The notes under the pieces: model-generated
Told to the model about the DNA's origin: nothing
The model's database searches: none
What the model saw: the letters and a program-made list of their open reading frames with translations, nothing else
Made by a program: the position numbers and the translations under genes
Part shown: positions 1 to 12,009 of the stretch, piece after piece
How positions within the stretch are numbered: position 1 is the first letter of the stretch
Layout: every line of letters begins with the position of its first letter
Assembly: GCA_030280995.1 (NCBI GenBank)
Contig: JASXTE010000002.1
Coordinates: 32,525,683 to 32,589,682 of the forward strand
Source of the DNA: Hemileia vastatrix
Taxonomy: Eukaryota; Basidiomycota; Pucciniomycetes; Pucciniales; Zaghouaniaceae
DNA: 64,000 nucleotides
Direction: 5' to 3'

Positions 1-2456
1 CCTTTTGGATTATGTAACACACCATCTACTTTTCAAACTTTTGTTAATGACATCTTTCAAAATGTTGTCAAACAATTTGTTGTCGTCTACTAAGACAATA
101 TTTTAATTTTCTTGAAGACACTAGATGAACATATTCATCATGTTTGACAGGCTCTAAGTTGCCTTTAAGATCACGGTCTCTATGCAAAGCACATTAAATG
201 CGAATTCCATTTTAAATCTATTGATTTTTTGGGTTTTACGTTGTCCACTGATGGTTTAGTCATGGAAAACAAAAAGGTCCAAAAATTCCTGGAATGGCCT
301 GAGCCCAAAACCGTTAAATCCCTTCAAGGATTTTTGGGTTTTGCCAATTTCTATAGAAGATTTATTAAAGATTACTCTAAAACTATTTCCAGTCTTACGT
401 CTCTTCTTAGAAAAGATATTCCGTTTGTTTTTACTTCTACAGCACAAAAGGAATTCGAAGCATTGAAGACTGCATTCACCACAGCTCCAATTCTTTGTCA
501 CTTTGATTCTTATGCTTCGACAAAAGTCGAGACAGACACTAGCAATTATACTGTTGCAGGGGTCATCTCTCAATCCAATCCTGAAACAAAATTGTTTCAT
601 CCTGTTGCTTTTGAGTCACGCAAACTCATTGCGGCAGAATTAAATTATGAAATTCTTGACAAAGAGCTTTTAGCTATCATTCATTGTCTTAAAAAATGGT
701 GCTCTTTTCTTCTCAGCCTATATAGTCCTTTCCAAATCCTGACTGACCATAATGCTTTGAAATACTTTATGTCTTCCAAAGTGTTAACCAGGCGTCAGTC
801 CAGGTGGGCTGAATTTCTGTCTGAATTACCTTTTTCTATTTCTTTTCGCCCAGGTAAGAACTGTGTTGTCCCAGATATCCTGTCACGTCAGGACAACGTT
901 TACCCACAGCGGGGGACACATTTGCTGAAAAGAACCCAGAAAATGTGAAATCAATCTTCAATGAATCAATTTTAATGACTCATCAACTTAATTCAATGAC
1001 AATTCAATCTTTTCAAAATCCACTATCCAACATCCTTGAAGCTCAGTCGAAGGACATTTATTGTTTAGGGTTAAAAGACAAAATACTCTCAAAGAAAGGG
1101 GCCAAAAGATTTATTATTGAATCAGGTCTATTAGTTTTTGAAGGTAGAGTAGTCATACCCAACAACAATGAAAAAAAATTATGGATTTACAATAGTTGAC
1201 ATGATTCTCCATTAGCTGGTCATTTTGGGGTTGATAAAACCTACCAGTTAATAGCAAGGGATTTCTTCTGGCCAGGAATGACCAGAGAAATCAAGGCCTA
1301 TATAAGATCTTGTTACAAATGTAATAGGAATAAGGCTCCCCTTCACTGGAAGCATGGGTTGCTTAAACCACTTCCTATTCCCTCTAAACCTTGTGAATCT
1401 TTATTGATGGATTTTATTTTTCAAGTTCCTCTTTCTAATAATTTTGATGCTATATTAGTAATAGTAGATAGATTTTCAAAAATGTCTATTTTTATTAAAA
1501 CCACTACTACTGCTACAGCAGAAGATTTGTCAAAATTGTTTCTAGAATATGTAATTTCCAAACATGGCTTACCTAATGATATTATTTCAGATAGAGGCTT
1601 ATTGTTTGTATCCACATTCTGGACTCAATTGTGTCGACAACTCAATATCACGAGGAATCTCTCCACGGCCTATCATCCTGAAACCAATGGGAAAACGGAA
1701 AGGGTCAATTAAATCCTCGAACAATACATTCCAATGTATGTCAGTTATCAACGAGACGATTGGACTACATGGTTACCATTGGCTAAATTTGCTTATAATA
1801 ACTTGACTCATTTTTTGACATGAAAATCTCCTTTTGAAACTGTTTATGGAAGACATCCTCGATTCAACTCAATCCATGTAGAAACTAGTCATCCTGCGGA
1901 ACATTATCTTCGAACCATATCACGACTCCAAGAATAACTTAGATCAAACTTGGAATTAGAGATTCTAAGGTACAAGGAACAGGCTGAAAAACATTGACAA
2001 TCTGCTCCTTCCTTTAAACCAGGCGAAAAATTATGGCTCGACGCACAAAACATTCAAACGACTTGACCATCTAAGAAACTGGCCAAAAAGCGCTTGGGAC
2101 CATTTGGATTTGACTCCGAAGTCTCTAAAACTGCATTTTTACTCAAGCTACATCCTAAATGGAAGGTTATTTACCCTGTTTTCCACGTATCTCTCCTGGA
2201 ACTGGCTTGAGAAACATACCTGGACAGGAACCAACCTCCTCCAGAACCGGTCAATGTAGAAGACCATCTAGAGTGGGAAGTAAGCCATATCCTTGATTCA
2301 AGAATGTGCAAGGGGAAACTTCAATACCTTGTGGAATGGGAAGGCTTCCTCAATGACTCAGATAAAACATCCTGGGAACCAGCCATCAATGTTTCTAACA
2401 CCCCTGAACTTCTAAAATCTTTTTATCTTAAATATCCTTTAAAACCAAAACCTTAA
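1..2456 (+). pseudogene. pol: Family A pol (A1): RT end, RNase H, integrase, chromodomain
   Basis: Partial and broken polyprotein gene of a Ty3/gypsy element. Seen in order: the RT palm, in which the YLDD site is lost to a stop near 92; RT thumb and RNase H (229-948) with VETD, ELNYEI and DHNALKYF blocks; the integrase zinc region, with CYKCNRNK near 1310; the integrase core with D (MDFIFQV near 1410), D (SDRG near 1590) and E (YHPETNG near 1672); and a C-terminal chromodomain (about 2262-2400, with ILDSR and LVEWEGF). In-frame stops interrupt it, among them TGA at 1197, 1821 and 1995, where A2 has CGA (Arg), TAA at 1710 where A2 has CAA, and TAA at 1935. The last codon is TAA 2454-2456. The chromodomain would have directed integration to modified histones. 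It cannot make a functional protein. Confidence 0.92.
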
Positions 2457-3346
2457 AACTCTCTTTTATTTTTTCTTTTCTTCTCTTCTCTTCTCTTTTC
2501 TTTTCTTTTCTTTTCTTTCTTAAAAGTTCTAAAACTTCTTCTCTTCTAAAAAATCCTTACTCTGTTTTCTTTTTCTTCTTTCTCCTTTTGAAAAAAGCTT
2601 TTTTAACCTTCTTTAAAAATAAAATAAAATAAATAAATAAATTAAATTAAAAATAAATATTAAAAAAAATAAAATAATAATAATAAATATAAAGTCTTAA
2701 AATTCATAAAAATAAAAATTCTTAAAAATCAATAATTCCTTTAATTTTCTTTCTTTTCTCCTTTCAAACTTTTTTTTTTTCAAAATACATTTTTTTCCTT
2801 ATTTCTTTTTCTTCAAACTATCAAAATTTTTCACAAACTCAATACAAAAACCTTTCTCAAACTTCACTTCAACCTTTAAATCTCTCTTACAAAATTCTTT
2901 GAACAAGTTACTCCTTTCTTTCAAATTATTTTTTAAAACTAATTTTTTTCTTTTCTTTACAAATAATCAAAATTCCTCAAAAAAAACTTTCACAAATAAA
3001 TTTTTTTCTTTTTCTCATTAAATTTTCATTTAAACATAAAAAAAAAATTTTTCAATCAACTATTTTTTTTCTTCTTACTTAAATTTTTCTTTCTTTTCAA
3101 AAACTTAAACTAAAATTTCTTCAGTTAAATATTTTTTCTTTTCTTCTTTCAAATTTTAAAACAAAACTTTATTCAAATATTTTCCTTCTTTCTTTTTTCT
3201 TTTTCTGTTCAAAATCTTATAAAATATATATTAAAATTTTAATTAAAACAAAAAAATAAAATAAATAAATAAATACACAAATTACATTTGCTTTCTACTT
3301 TTTCTTTTTTCTTCCCTCTTTTCTTTCTTTTTTTTCTCTACCCATT
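2457..3346. other. Pyrimidine-rich spacer between convergent genes of A1
   Basis: About 890 bases with no gene. The + strand is strongly C/T-biased (runs of TTTTCTTTTC and similar near 2465-2520) with A/T-only stretches. It lies between the end of pol and the end of the antisense gene. The equivalent part of A2 (18957-19865) has the same bias on the equivalent strand, so the composition is a property of the family. Confidence 0.75.
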
Positions 3347-4286
3347 TCAAATTTTCTCCTGCATTTTCTCCTGAACCAATTTCTTCTTTTTCTCCAACAC
3401 CACCCTTATTTCCTTCCTGCATTTTTCAAATACTTCCTCCTCTCTTACTGGTACCACTTCTCCAATCTCCAGTAATTTTTTGCCACACCAAAGGAGGCGG
3501 CATCGACAATCTTGTTGATCTTGTCACTTAAGTTTTTGATGAATCGAACTTGTCAACTCTGCCGAGGTTTCTTTGACAACACCTGGTCAAGGGTTTCCTC
3601 ATTCTCCTCCCTCGAATCAACCACCGGTTTACTAGCCTCAACTGGTAGCAATGGCACAGCTTCCACAATCGGAGCTTCCGCAATGACATCTGAATTCTAA
3701 AAACATACAGTCATCAGTAACAAAAAATTGAAACAAGAAAAGGTAAAACTTACTTCAAAAACAGGGTCAGGCTCTAAAAATAGCCTCAGAGTGACCTCTA
3801 TTGTCACTCCCTTTTCCTCTTTATCATCATCTTCGATGATCATCCGTCGTTTTTTCAGAGTCCGGTTCGAGATGGGAACCTCATTCTCTTCCTCTTTGAC
3901 CAGTTCATCCACCTCTTCTTCCACCCCTTGTTTTTTACCTGTGGCATGGGCTACCCAAGTCGCCGGGGTATCCTCGACCTGTTCCTCAACTTCTTCTACC
4001 AATCAATTGTCCACGACCAATACGTCCAAAATATCCTCGTACACCTCATTGGTCTTCGGGATCATCCAGTATTTGATCCTTGTGAATCTTCTCTTGATAT
4101 CCTCATTTTTCGAGAGAGCATCACACGTCACCTGTCTCCAGCGTCAAAACTTGCATTTCTGGCAAGGACCTCGTGTGGCCGTGCTTTTGACGCAGAAGTC
4201 TTTCATCGATTCGCAGGCCGTGCAAGCTTGGGAATATTGACGAGTGACAATACCGCCATCCGCTTTGGGGTAGGACAGTTAGACAT
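3347..4286 (-). pseudogene. Antisense Zn2Cys6-like gene of family A (A1 copy, decayed)
   Basis: Counterpart of the antisense gene at 18006-18956 in A2, with the same place, orientation, intron and end. The ATG is near 4286, downstream (on the minus strand) of a TATA-like GTATAAAA next to the LTR. Five of the six cluster cysteines are kept with the same spacing; the fifth is replaced by a TGA stop. There is a small frameshift between the ATG and the cysteine region, and another stop after the DVLVVDN segment near 4000. The acidic middle (VEEEVDELVKEEE) is open from 4002 down to the intron. The intron is 3697-3753 (57 nt, GTAAGT...TAG), at the same position as in A2. The C-terminal part keeps the KKPRQ-like basic patch and ends at TGA 3347-3349. 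Its survival in a decayed copy shows that it is part of the element and was not picked up only by A2. Confidence 0.8.
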
Positions 4287-4389
4287 AATAAAAGAAAAAA
4301 TTAATTAATAGAAGAAGGAGTGAGAGAAAATTAGTGTGGGAAGAATGTGTCTCACGCTCAACGGAGCTTGCGTTTTATACCCAGGCATC

Positions 4390-5200
4390 TGTCACGCACC
4401 ACGTGACACTCGAGGCAAAAGCAGCTCATTAAATCAATAATAAAGGGGTCTAAATCCATACTTGAAGCGCAGAAGGAGATTCTACATAGCAACTGCAACT
4501 TTTCCTTTGTGTACTCACTATTCAACCGCGCTAAACTAAACTTTAAATCTAAATTAGTAAATCTCTCAATAGTGTGTTTAGTCTTTTCCTCAATAAGCAA
4601 TGCACAGTGCAACAGTCAATGCAATATTCCGCTAAAAGGTTTATTAAGTATCTGTGGGTTATTAACAGGGGGTAGTGAGCATGGATGGAATGGATAATGG
4701 AGGGTCAAAGGGTTAAACGGATGTTAGTGAGGAGGGTTCAGGTGTAATGGGTGTTTTTTGGAGATCTGTGGTGTGCCAAATGATGGATGGGCATGAGTTA
4801 AATGCAAGGAGGAGTAATGGATATAAAAGGGGTTGTATTTTTGTTTGACATTTCTTTAGAATTTAATTATAAAACGTATATATATTTAATAGTGGTAAAA
4901 ATTCAGGTTAAATCATTGTTATTGTACATTTCCTTATTTTCTCAGTAATCATTTCTAAAACTTAAATTCTTGATTATTGAGTTTACAACCCTTTGTGAGA
5001 TCCTAAGAATATTAATATTACCTTTAAATTATATTGAGATTATTATTGAACATACCTCGAAGAAGCAGCTCTTCCTTCGAATCATCTTCGAATCACTTCC
5101 TCGAACATTTCCTCTGTGCTTAAAAGATGTCTCTAAACTCCACCCTCCATCTCACTTTCCAGGAACACCCTCGAACTTGTGTGCAGGTTGTCCGGTGACA
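4390..5200 (+). repeat. 3' LTR of A1
   Basis: An 811-bp LTR, TGTCACGC...CCGGTGACA, matching the two LTRs of A2 in reverse orientation. It holds a TATA box (GGATATAAAAGGGG near 4820) and, about 35 bases on, TTTAGAATTTAATTATA, the presumed transcript start. A purine-rich run (AGAAGAAGGAGTGAGAGAAAA, split here as AGAAGAAGG and GTGAGAGAAAA, about 4310-4330) lies some 60 bases before the LTR and not directly against it. Confidence 0.88.
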
Positions 5201-7259
5201 ACTTGACTCAATACCCCCAAAAATAATATCATATAGCAGACAATAATGTTAATAACAATTTCAGATAATTTAACTCACTTTATTTCCAAGAGGTGGCACA
5301 TTTCTTACTGAAGCTATTTAAAAGTTATTGAATACTTCAAATATTATAGTGAAAAATAAAAGATGATTATAAAAGACAGGAAAGAGACCCCATATATAGT
5401 AGAATACTCCTTCCCATGCTCCATGATGCATTGGAGATCTCTAGAGCCAAAGACCCTACTATCTGGCTTTAAGACCCCCTCTTGATTGGATGCTTTGTAC
5501 CAAAAGGTGTCCAAAGCCTATGGTAACTACATCTTACTCAGTCCTACTCAGGATGAGTTGAGTCTAAATCCCTATTAAATTCCCACACCATGCACTTACA
5601 AATTTCTCTTGAGAGACACACAATATATCTAATAAGGGTGATAAAATAAGATCTGAGTTATGATAAAGTGAAGCCAGATCTAGATAAAAGAAGTTAAAAC
5701 TAAATAGAGTGGAAAATAAATAAATTAACATGCAGAAAAGGAATACAAATAAATTTTAAAATATAAAGAAATAAAGAGTAAGGTTTTAGTAAATATTATC
5801 TAAAGTAAAAAGTAGATAAATGTGGAAAATCATACATATATTTAATTTAGAGCTAGACAAAAAATAAATTAATTTTTAAGCGCCTTAAAGGAAAAATATC
5901 TAATCAGGTAATTCATAGATAATTGCTATAGTTAAATATAAGAGAACTAGATAAGGTAAAAACAGCCTTTTTTTAAGATATATCTTGAAAGGAAAAAGAT
6001 AACAGAAAAAAAAATAGAAAAAAAATATGAATTTAAGAAAATTATTCCATTGAGATCCATTTGAAATTTTCTCCGAGGTGTTAAATTGATCCAAGAATGA
6101 ATACAGAAGATCCAATATTGAAAGGAAAAGATTTAGTTGTCCATTTATGTCATCCTATGTCCAGTGAGGTTTTCTGCTCAAGTGAGAATAGTAACTCTTC
6201 ATTGTTCCTTGCACATTAAAGAGGAACTCATTGACCTAGTTTAATCCCATTTTTAACACCTTATAATTAATATTTTAATGATCTCTTTAAATATAATTTA
6301 AGTGTTTCTCCTTGGAAATAACACCTTATGAACAGAATATATCCATTAATATCTTCATGGATTGAAGTAAAAATAATTATTAATTTATTTAATTTTTTAT
6401 AGTTATATATAAAATTTTATGATCTTTTCAATAATATAATAATGTTTTTATATTATTATTATTTTATTATAAGCTATTCTGATTATATTTTCTAGAAACT
6501 GTCTGTTTGTAGGACAGTGGAACCTGCCAGCTCACACTCCCCTAGACAAAAAAATTGATAATAAAATTTTTTGGTCACATTTCTTCTTACAAAAATAAAG
6601 TTTCTTAATAAAAAAAGCACAATTTTTCAATTTTTTATACTGTTACCTATCTATCACAGTGATAATTATATTTTTTTTGGAATAGGGTAACATGTCCTTT
6701 TTTCAATACCAAATTTTTCTTGTTTTAAATGATTTTTCTCACTATTTATACTTATATACCTTTACAGATGTACCCTTCTTCTTGAATTTGTATGTGAATA
6801 ACTATGAATAATTTCTTTCTTTATTTTTTATAAATGACTTATGAAATAATTTGTAATCTTCTGAAATCCTTTTGAAGAGCTAGAGATCCATAGAATTTTA
6901 AAATTTACCACGTTAATTTCCATATAATAAATCTCCTTTAATTACAATAAACAAATTAAATTTATTTTCTCAAGTCAAAATGAATACTCACTTATAAAAA
7001 TTTTTCTTATTAAATTTTTTTTAGCAGGGAAGAAATTATCAGTTGGGAGAACTCTAAATCTACTTAAAGATTGAATTTAATATCCCATAATATTCATTTT
7101 TAAATTGTCATATATAACTAAAATTAACTCACACATATTATTTATATCACCTACTCAAAGGACCAAGATTTTCTCAGCTGGATATATACTAACACACTTA
7201 AGGAGTTGATAATTACCATTCTAAGATTTATTTGAATCTTGTGGTCTAATTTTTATTTT
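5201..7259. other. AT-rich region, no gene recognised
   Basis: No supported coding region. Short open frames such as the one near 5900-6115 are low-complexity by-products of base composition. A stretch near 5390-5620 is less AT-rich and could be an old LTR fragment, but I see no second copy in the window to confirm it. Confidence 0.6.
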
Positions 7260-9480
7260 ATAAATTTTTATCTATACTCACAATTAGAGAAGAGGATATC
7301 AAAGATGATCTAGCACCAGGGTCAATTAAAGCTTTAATTTTGGAGATATATATCTTAACCAATTCTTTAAAAGGTTTTAAAGTTGACATAAAGTTTTGTC
7401 TTTAATTGGAATGAATATCTTTGAATTTATTAGTATTGTATGGTAGACAACTTTCACATGAGAATTTTTAAAGCATTATAACTTATTCACAATGAATACT
7501 ATTTATTTCAGAGACTCTATCTAGTAAAGTGCTAATGAATTCTGAAGGATGAATCATATCTACTTCAGATAATTGGATATTAAATATCTTTAAAATTACT
7601 TTAATTGGAGTATTTTCTTTATGTCTCTGTCTCCAATTTTTATCACATATTAACTATTATATTTGAAATTAAATGATTTTGAGATACCACATAGACAAGA
7701 AGATTATTTGGGTTTCTTCCCTTCCCCATTCTTTGAGTCTAGGTTTGAGGTATTTTGCAATATATTTTAAGGTCTTTTATTTTGTATGATACATTTTATT
7801 ATGTATTATTTTATCACAAATTTTAACAAAACTGGTAATTTCATGTACATCATATGACCTATCAACAAAATTTTTTTCTGCATTTTGTAGAAATTTAAAT
7901 ATTATCCTGCCATTTCTGTTTGTATAAAGACATGTTGGGATAAATATTCTTCAATTTTTCTCTTACTTTGAGTGAAAATTGGATTAGTGATTTATTTTTT
8001 AGAATTTGTATTTTTTTATTTATCTAGATCTTTAATGATGTTTTGGTGCTATTTTTATATCAAAAAATTATTATTTGATCAATTAGTTCCAATTTTTTCA
8101 ATCATCATTTTGAGGGGCTTAGTAAATATTACTGTACCACTTTTATTATATATTCTCAAGAGTATTTAATTTAAAATTTACATCTTCATCTTGAAATGTG
8201 CAATTCATTCTTAAAATGCTGATTTAATTGAAAAAAAGTGATCCAACCAGAATCTTCATCCCCACAAGATTTGAGATTCTCATCAGCCTTTAGTACTATA
8301 ATATAGTTGGAGTTTTTGTTACTTCTATACTGTTTTTTCATTGAATCTTTTTTATGAGATTTTTTAATTTGCTTCCCTCTCCTATTTATAATAGCATTGT
8401 ACTCCTATCTTGAATAGGTGGTGAAAGATGAATAATTATTTCAGTTCACATTCACTCAGGGTAGAGTCATACCCTGGTCTCATTGTGAAATAATATGGTA
8501 CATTTTTAGAATAATTATTTTAACAATTATTATTATTTCTTACATGATAGTCTTTTTTATTGAGACTTAATTGCATGCTTATCCTCACTCCTACATATTT
8601 TTTCTCTTCATTTTGAGTTTTAAAAGGGAAATAAAGATGGTGATAATGTCAGTTCATAGTATGTTGAAGGTGAAATAAACACCCACTTAAAATTCCTATG
8701 AGCTGGTTAGTATTTTTTCTGCTTTTCCCATGACACTTAACTGGTTAAAATTCATATAAGAGCTTTCTATTTTTTCTCTCTTTTGAAATTTTTCAATTCT
8801 GGCTCTTGAGGTGTAAGAAAGAGATAAAAATAGCAAAGAGATAGGAACACTTTCATTTGGAGGTGAACCAGATTCTTGTATTATTTTCAAGTATATATAT
8901 AATTCATTTTGGTACTTTCTCTCATTTTAATCATGTTTAAGGTTACTAAAATGACTTGTAATAGATTTAGAAAATTCCCACTCATCTATACATTACCTAA
9001 ATGTATACTGTGCAGGCTCCTCTTGAGAGAAAAAATCTCTCTTTACCTCTTTCTAATTTAGGCTCTAAGCCCCCATTGGTTTTGTCTATTTTAAACTTTT
9101 AACTCACTAATTAGGACTCCCAGGATCTCAATAAACTAGTTACTTGAATTTAAACTATTATCTAACCCACTAGGTTCAATATAAGTGTTGTTTCATGGCC
9201 TAGGTAAGTTCTTTTTAACAGTTTCTGTCAGGGTTCTGCTGTTAAACATGCTAAACAGTGACTTTAGGGCATCAGAAAATTCATTTTATAAATTGAGATC
9301 TTGTTCCAACTTACTAGCTCTCAAATTTTTTTTTGCTATAAACCTAGGTTGGTTACTCTTATGTTTGTCTGTTAGTTTTCTCACCTTTTCTTTCTCCAGA
9401 TTACTAACCAGAAAATCAAGGTTGTGTTCTGATTTATGGTCAAATTGAGACCAAAAAATGGATCACTAGGCTACAGGCCA
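7260..9480 (-). pseudogene. gag: Decayed Ty3/gypsy gag-protease remnant (family D)
   Basis: Heavily broken minus-strand coding remnant. The best landmark is at about 7260-7341, which reads KALIDPGARSSLIS: a retroviral-type aspartic protease site (D-x-G-A) followed by SLIVSIDKNL. This resembles the protease of family C (ILDSGAGGSVVS...SVDKDY). Upstream (8200-8300) is a short gag-like stretch (LKADENLKSCGDEDSG). Further upstream (9200-9450) is a lysine/glutamate-rich segment that could be coiled coil, as in the N-terminal extension of family C gag. Many stops and frameshifts lie between. It probably belongs to an element related to family C that was later hit by family B. Only the protease motif is firm. 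Confidence 0.45.
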
Positions 9481-9842
9481 GTGTCTGATGTTTCTGTCAT
9501 TGAGTTATTCTTATGTTTTTTCTTCTCTTTAAACCATCAATTACTTATTTTTATCTTTATTAATTATTAATTAGTTTTTATGCCTGGAAATTAACTTAGT
9601 CACAATATCGAAGTCTCCAGTAACTTACTTTAAGAGGTGAGACCTTGAAAGGGCTCAAAAGGAATCAATTCAATAACAGGAAGTCCCTTTGGTGAGTAAG
9701 GTTTGATTTTTTCCTCTATTTTTTATTCTGAAATTAAATAGATCTGGCCAGCCCACACACCCAATATATATATATATATATTGAATGGGACAATAACCCA
9801 AAACTTTCAGCCTAGAATATTTCTCTTGCGCATCAGGTATGT

Positions 9843-10456
9843 TGTAGAAATACTCTTACAGTTGCCTTTCTGTAAGCAGAATCCAAGGGAGTTGGATAAA
9901 CAGAAGAAAAACCTCTCCCTTTAAGTTAAATAAGAGTTCACAATTAACTTAGATAAAGCTTCTAATTAATATAATATTACCAGCTAAACAATTAAAAATA
10001 AAGGTTTAGAGATGTAGAATCGGAGCTTTTAAAGATAGGATGAAGAAATACAACAATAAGGTTGTACTTAGAAAGTTATTTAAATGATTGAATATTTATG
10101 TTTTTATAAAGCTTTAATTTCTATGAACAGATGTTATAGATGAGTCCCTGAAGCTGAAACCTTTCTAATGATACCCTATAAGTATATATTTATGAGTTGT
10201 AACGTAAAATTTATGATGAGTTATAAAAAGTGTTATTTTATAAGGGTATTACAAAATATGAAATATTATGTAAATTCAATGATGGTAGCTTGTTATTATT
10301 TCTTAGATTTTTCTATATATTATCATACTAATTTTGATTCTACAGCCTTTATGTGCATAGTTAAGTCACATGTCCAGCTTTTCCTGCCAGACCTCATCCA
10401 GAGTTCTGGACTTAATTAGAGCATCAAAACCTTAAAAAAAATCTTTAAATTCTACA
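9843..10456 (-). repeat. 3' LTR of family B
   Basis: A 614-bp LTR. Read on the minus strand it starts TGTAGAATTTAAAG and ends TTTCTACA. It matches 38258-38852 along its length, for example around AGCAGAATCCAAGGGAGTTG and GATACCCTATAAGTATATA. A purine-rich AAAGGAGAAGTAGG lies about 9 bases before its minus-strand start (near 10466-10480) and is a plausible polypurine tract. Confidence 0.8.
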
Positions 10457-12009
10457 GTTGATAGACCTACTTCTCCTTTAGATTCTTAACTAATTTTAGT
10501 AGTCTGCACAGCCCCTTTCATTCAAATTATTATCATCAAAGTTAAGCAATTTATCATAAATTAAAAATATTTAGTAAATTTATAAATTAATTAAAAATAT
10601 AAGAAAAAAAGTAAAAGTTATAGGAAAATTTCCTAAGGCTCTTGAGCTTCATGACTTACATTTCCATGTTTTTTCCAGCCTTTAAATATAATTTTTTCCC
10701 ATTAAATAAATATTTCACCTTGACTTGATAAATTCACCCATTTCTTGCATTAAAACCATCCATTCTTTTAATATTAAAAAATATTTAAAATTAGATTGGC
10801 CTTTCCAATCTCCATGAAAATAATTCCAGATTCAATTAAAAGTATTTTTTGAGTGCTTTACTAAAATTTAGACTGCCACATCCTCCCTCCAATGAAGAAT
10901 TTCCTCATTCAAAAATTTTCACAATTGATTGATCATATATTAATCCTCTCTTCATCCTCTTCAACCATCTCCTCCAATATATATATTTGGCTTCATTTTC
11001 ATTATAAGCATTAGAAAATTTATTCAAAGGATTTGGCTGTCCCATTTAAATTATGTGCAAGATATAAAGTTCCTAGCTTAATGAATAATCCTGGCATCCC
11101 TGAAAGAAGTGCCTGTAATCTCTGAAGGCTAAAAAAAGTCAAATGTATTCATCCAATAATTCCTTCTAGAAACAAATCTACACAAGCTCAGAAGCTTTAC
11201 CTGATTCTACCATAACTAAAAATATACTTTCCAATTTCTATTTGTTATTTATGTATTTTGGCATGTGATATGATTCTACTTTTGTTAGTGGTTGATACTT
11301 TTGAAAACTTCATGGGTATATAAGGAGGAGGTTTTTGAGCTTATATTGTACATTATTTATCATGATAATTAAAACATATAACCATTAAAATTACAATACA
11401 TTTCATTAGTACTATTAAAAGTCTTTGAATAGTGTTTGAGTTATTATTTCTATTTTTCTATGAACTGTAAATTATAAACCCTTTATCATTAGTGAGATTA
11501 AAATACCAAGACCCTTATATTGAGCTTTATTTCAATACTTATTGGATTTGTACTACAGTATTAATATAGGAACATTAAAATCTTCTAGGCAACTGAATAA
11601 TCAAGTAATTCACATCTATGTACTTGAGCTCAGCCCGTAAACCTATATGACAAAAACAAAGCCAGAATTCAACTAGAAACAAGGAACTTTGGTAATTAAA
11701 ATTGTGGGGTAATTGTATATAGATCAGCCAGCCCATAAATTATCCCCAATCTTTCCAATATTTAATTTATAAGATTCCCCTTTGAACACTTCTACCAACA
11801 AAATTACATTCCTACACAAATCATCACCATAATTTTTTTAACATTAAATTTAACAATTAATTTCTTCATAAGTATGTTAGTAGTTTATCCTCATCCTAGA
11901 TGAAATATTTAAAAAAAATGGAAGGCAGTTTATCCTCATTTCAGAGTTATTCTTCATATCAATAAATTGTAGTTTAGCTTTGTTTCAGAGTTAGGCTTTG
12001 GCACTCCTG
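10457..12009. other. AT-rich 3' region of family B
   Basis: Lies between the integrase end and the 3' LTR of family B. No coding feature seen. Holds AT-rich sequence and a few purine runs only. Confidence 0.6.

Larger units (their letters stand above)
1..5200 (+). mobile_element. Ty3/gypsy family A, copy A1 (3' part, decayed)
   Basis: The window opens inside the reverse transcriptase of a chromodomain Ty3/gypsy retrotransposon on the + strand. It runs through RNase H, integrase and chromodomain (to 2456), a pyrimidine-rich spacer, an antisense gene (3347-4286) and a 3' LTR (4390-5200). The order is the same as in the complete minus-strand copy A2 (17120-25543), which defines the parts. The 5' LTR, gag and protease lie outside the window, so no target duplication can be checked. 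A1 is clearly older than A2: it carries more stop codons, and many TCGA sites of A2 read TTGA or TCAA here. Confidence 0.9.

Noticed and set aside
256..600. 114-residue minus-strand open frame opposite RNase H of A1
   Set aside because: Shadow of the pol frame; no motif, and not kept in A2.
5900..6115. 71-residue minus-strand frame with Phe-rich hydrophobic run
   Set aside because: Composition artefact; no conserved counterpart.
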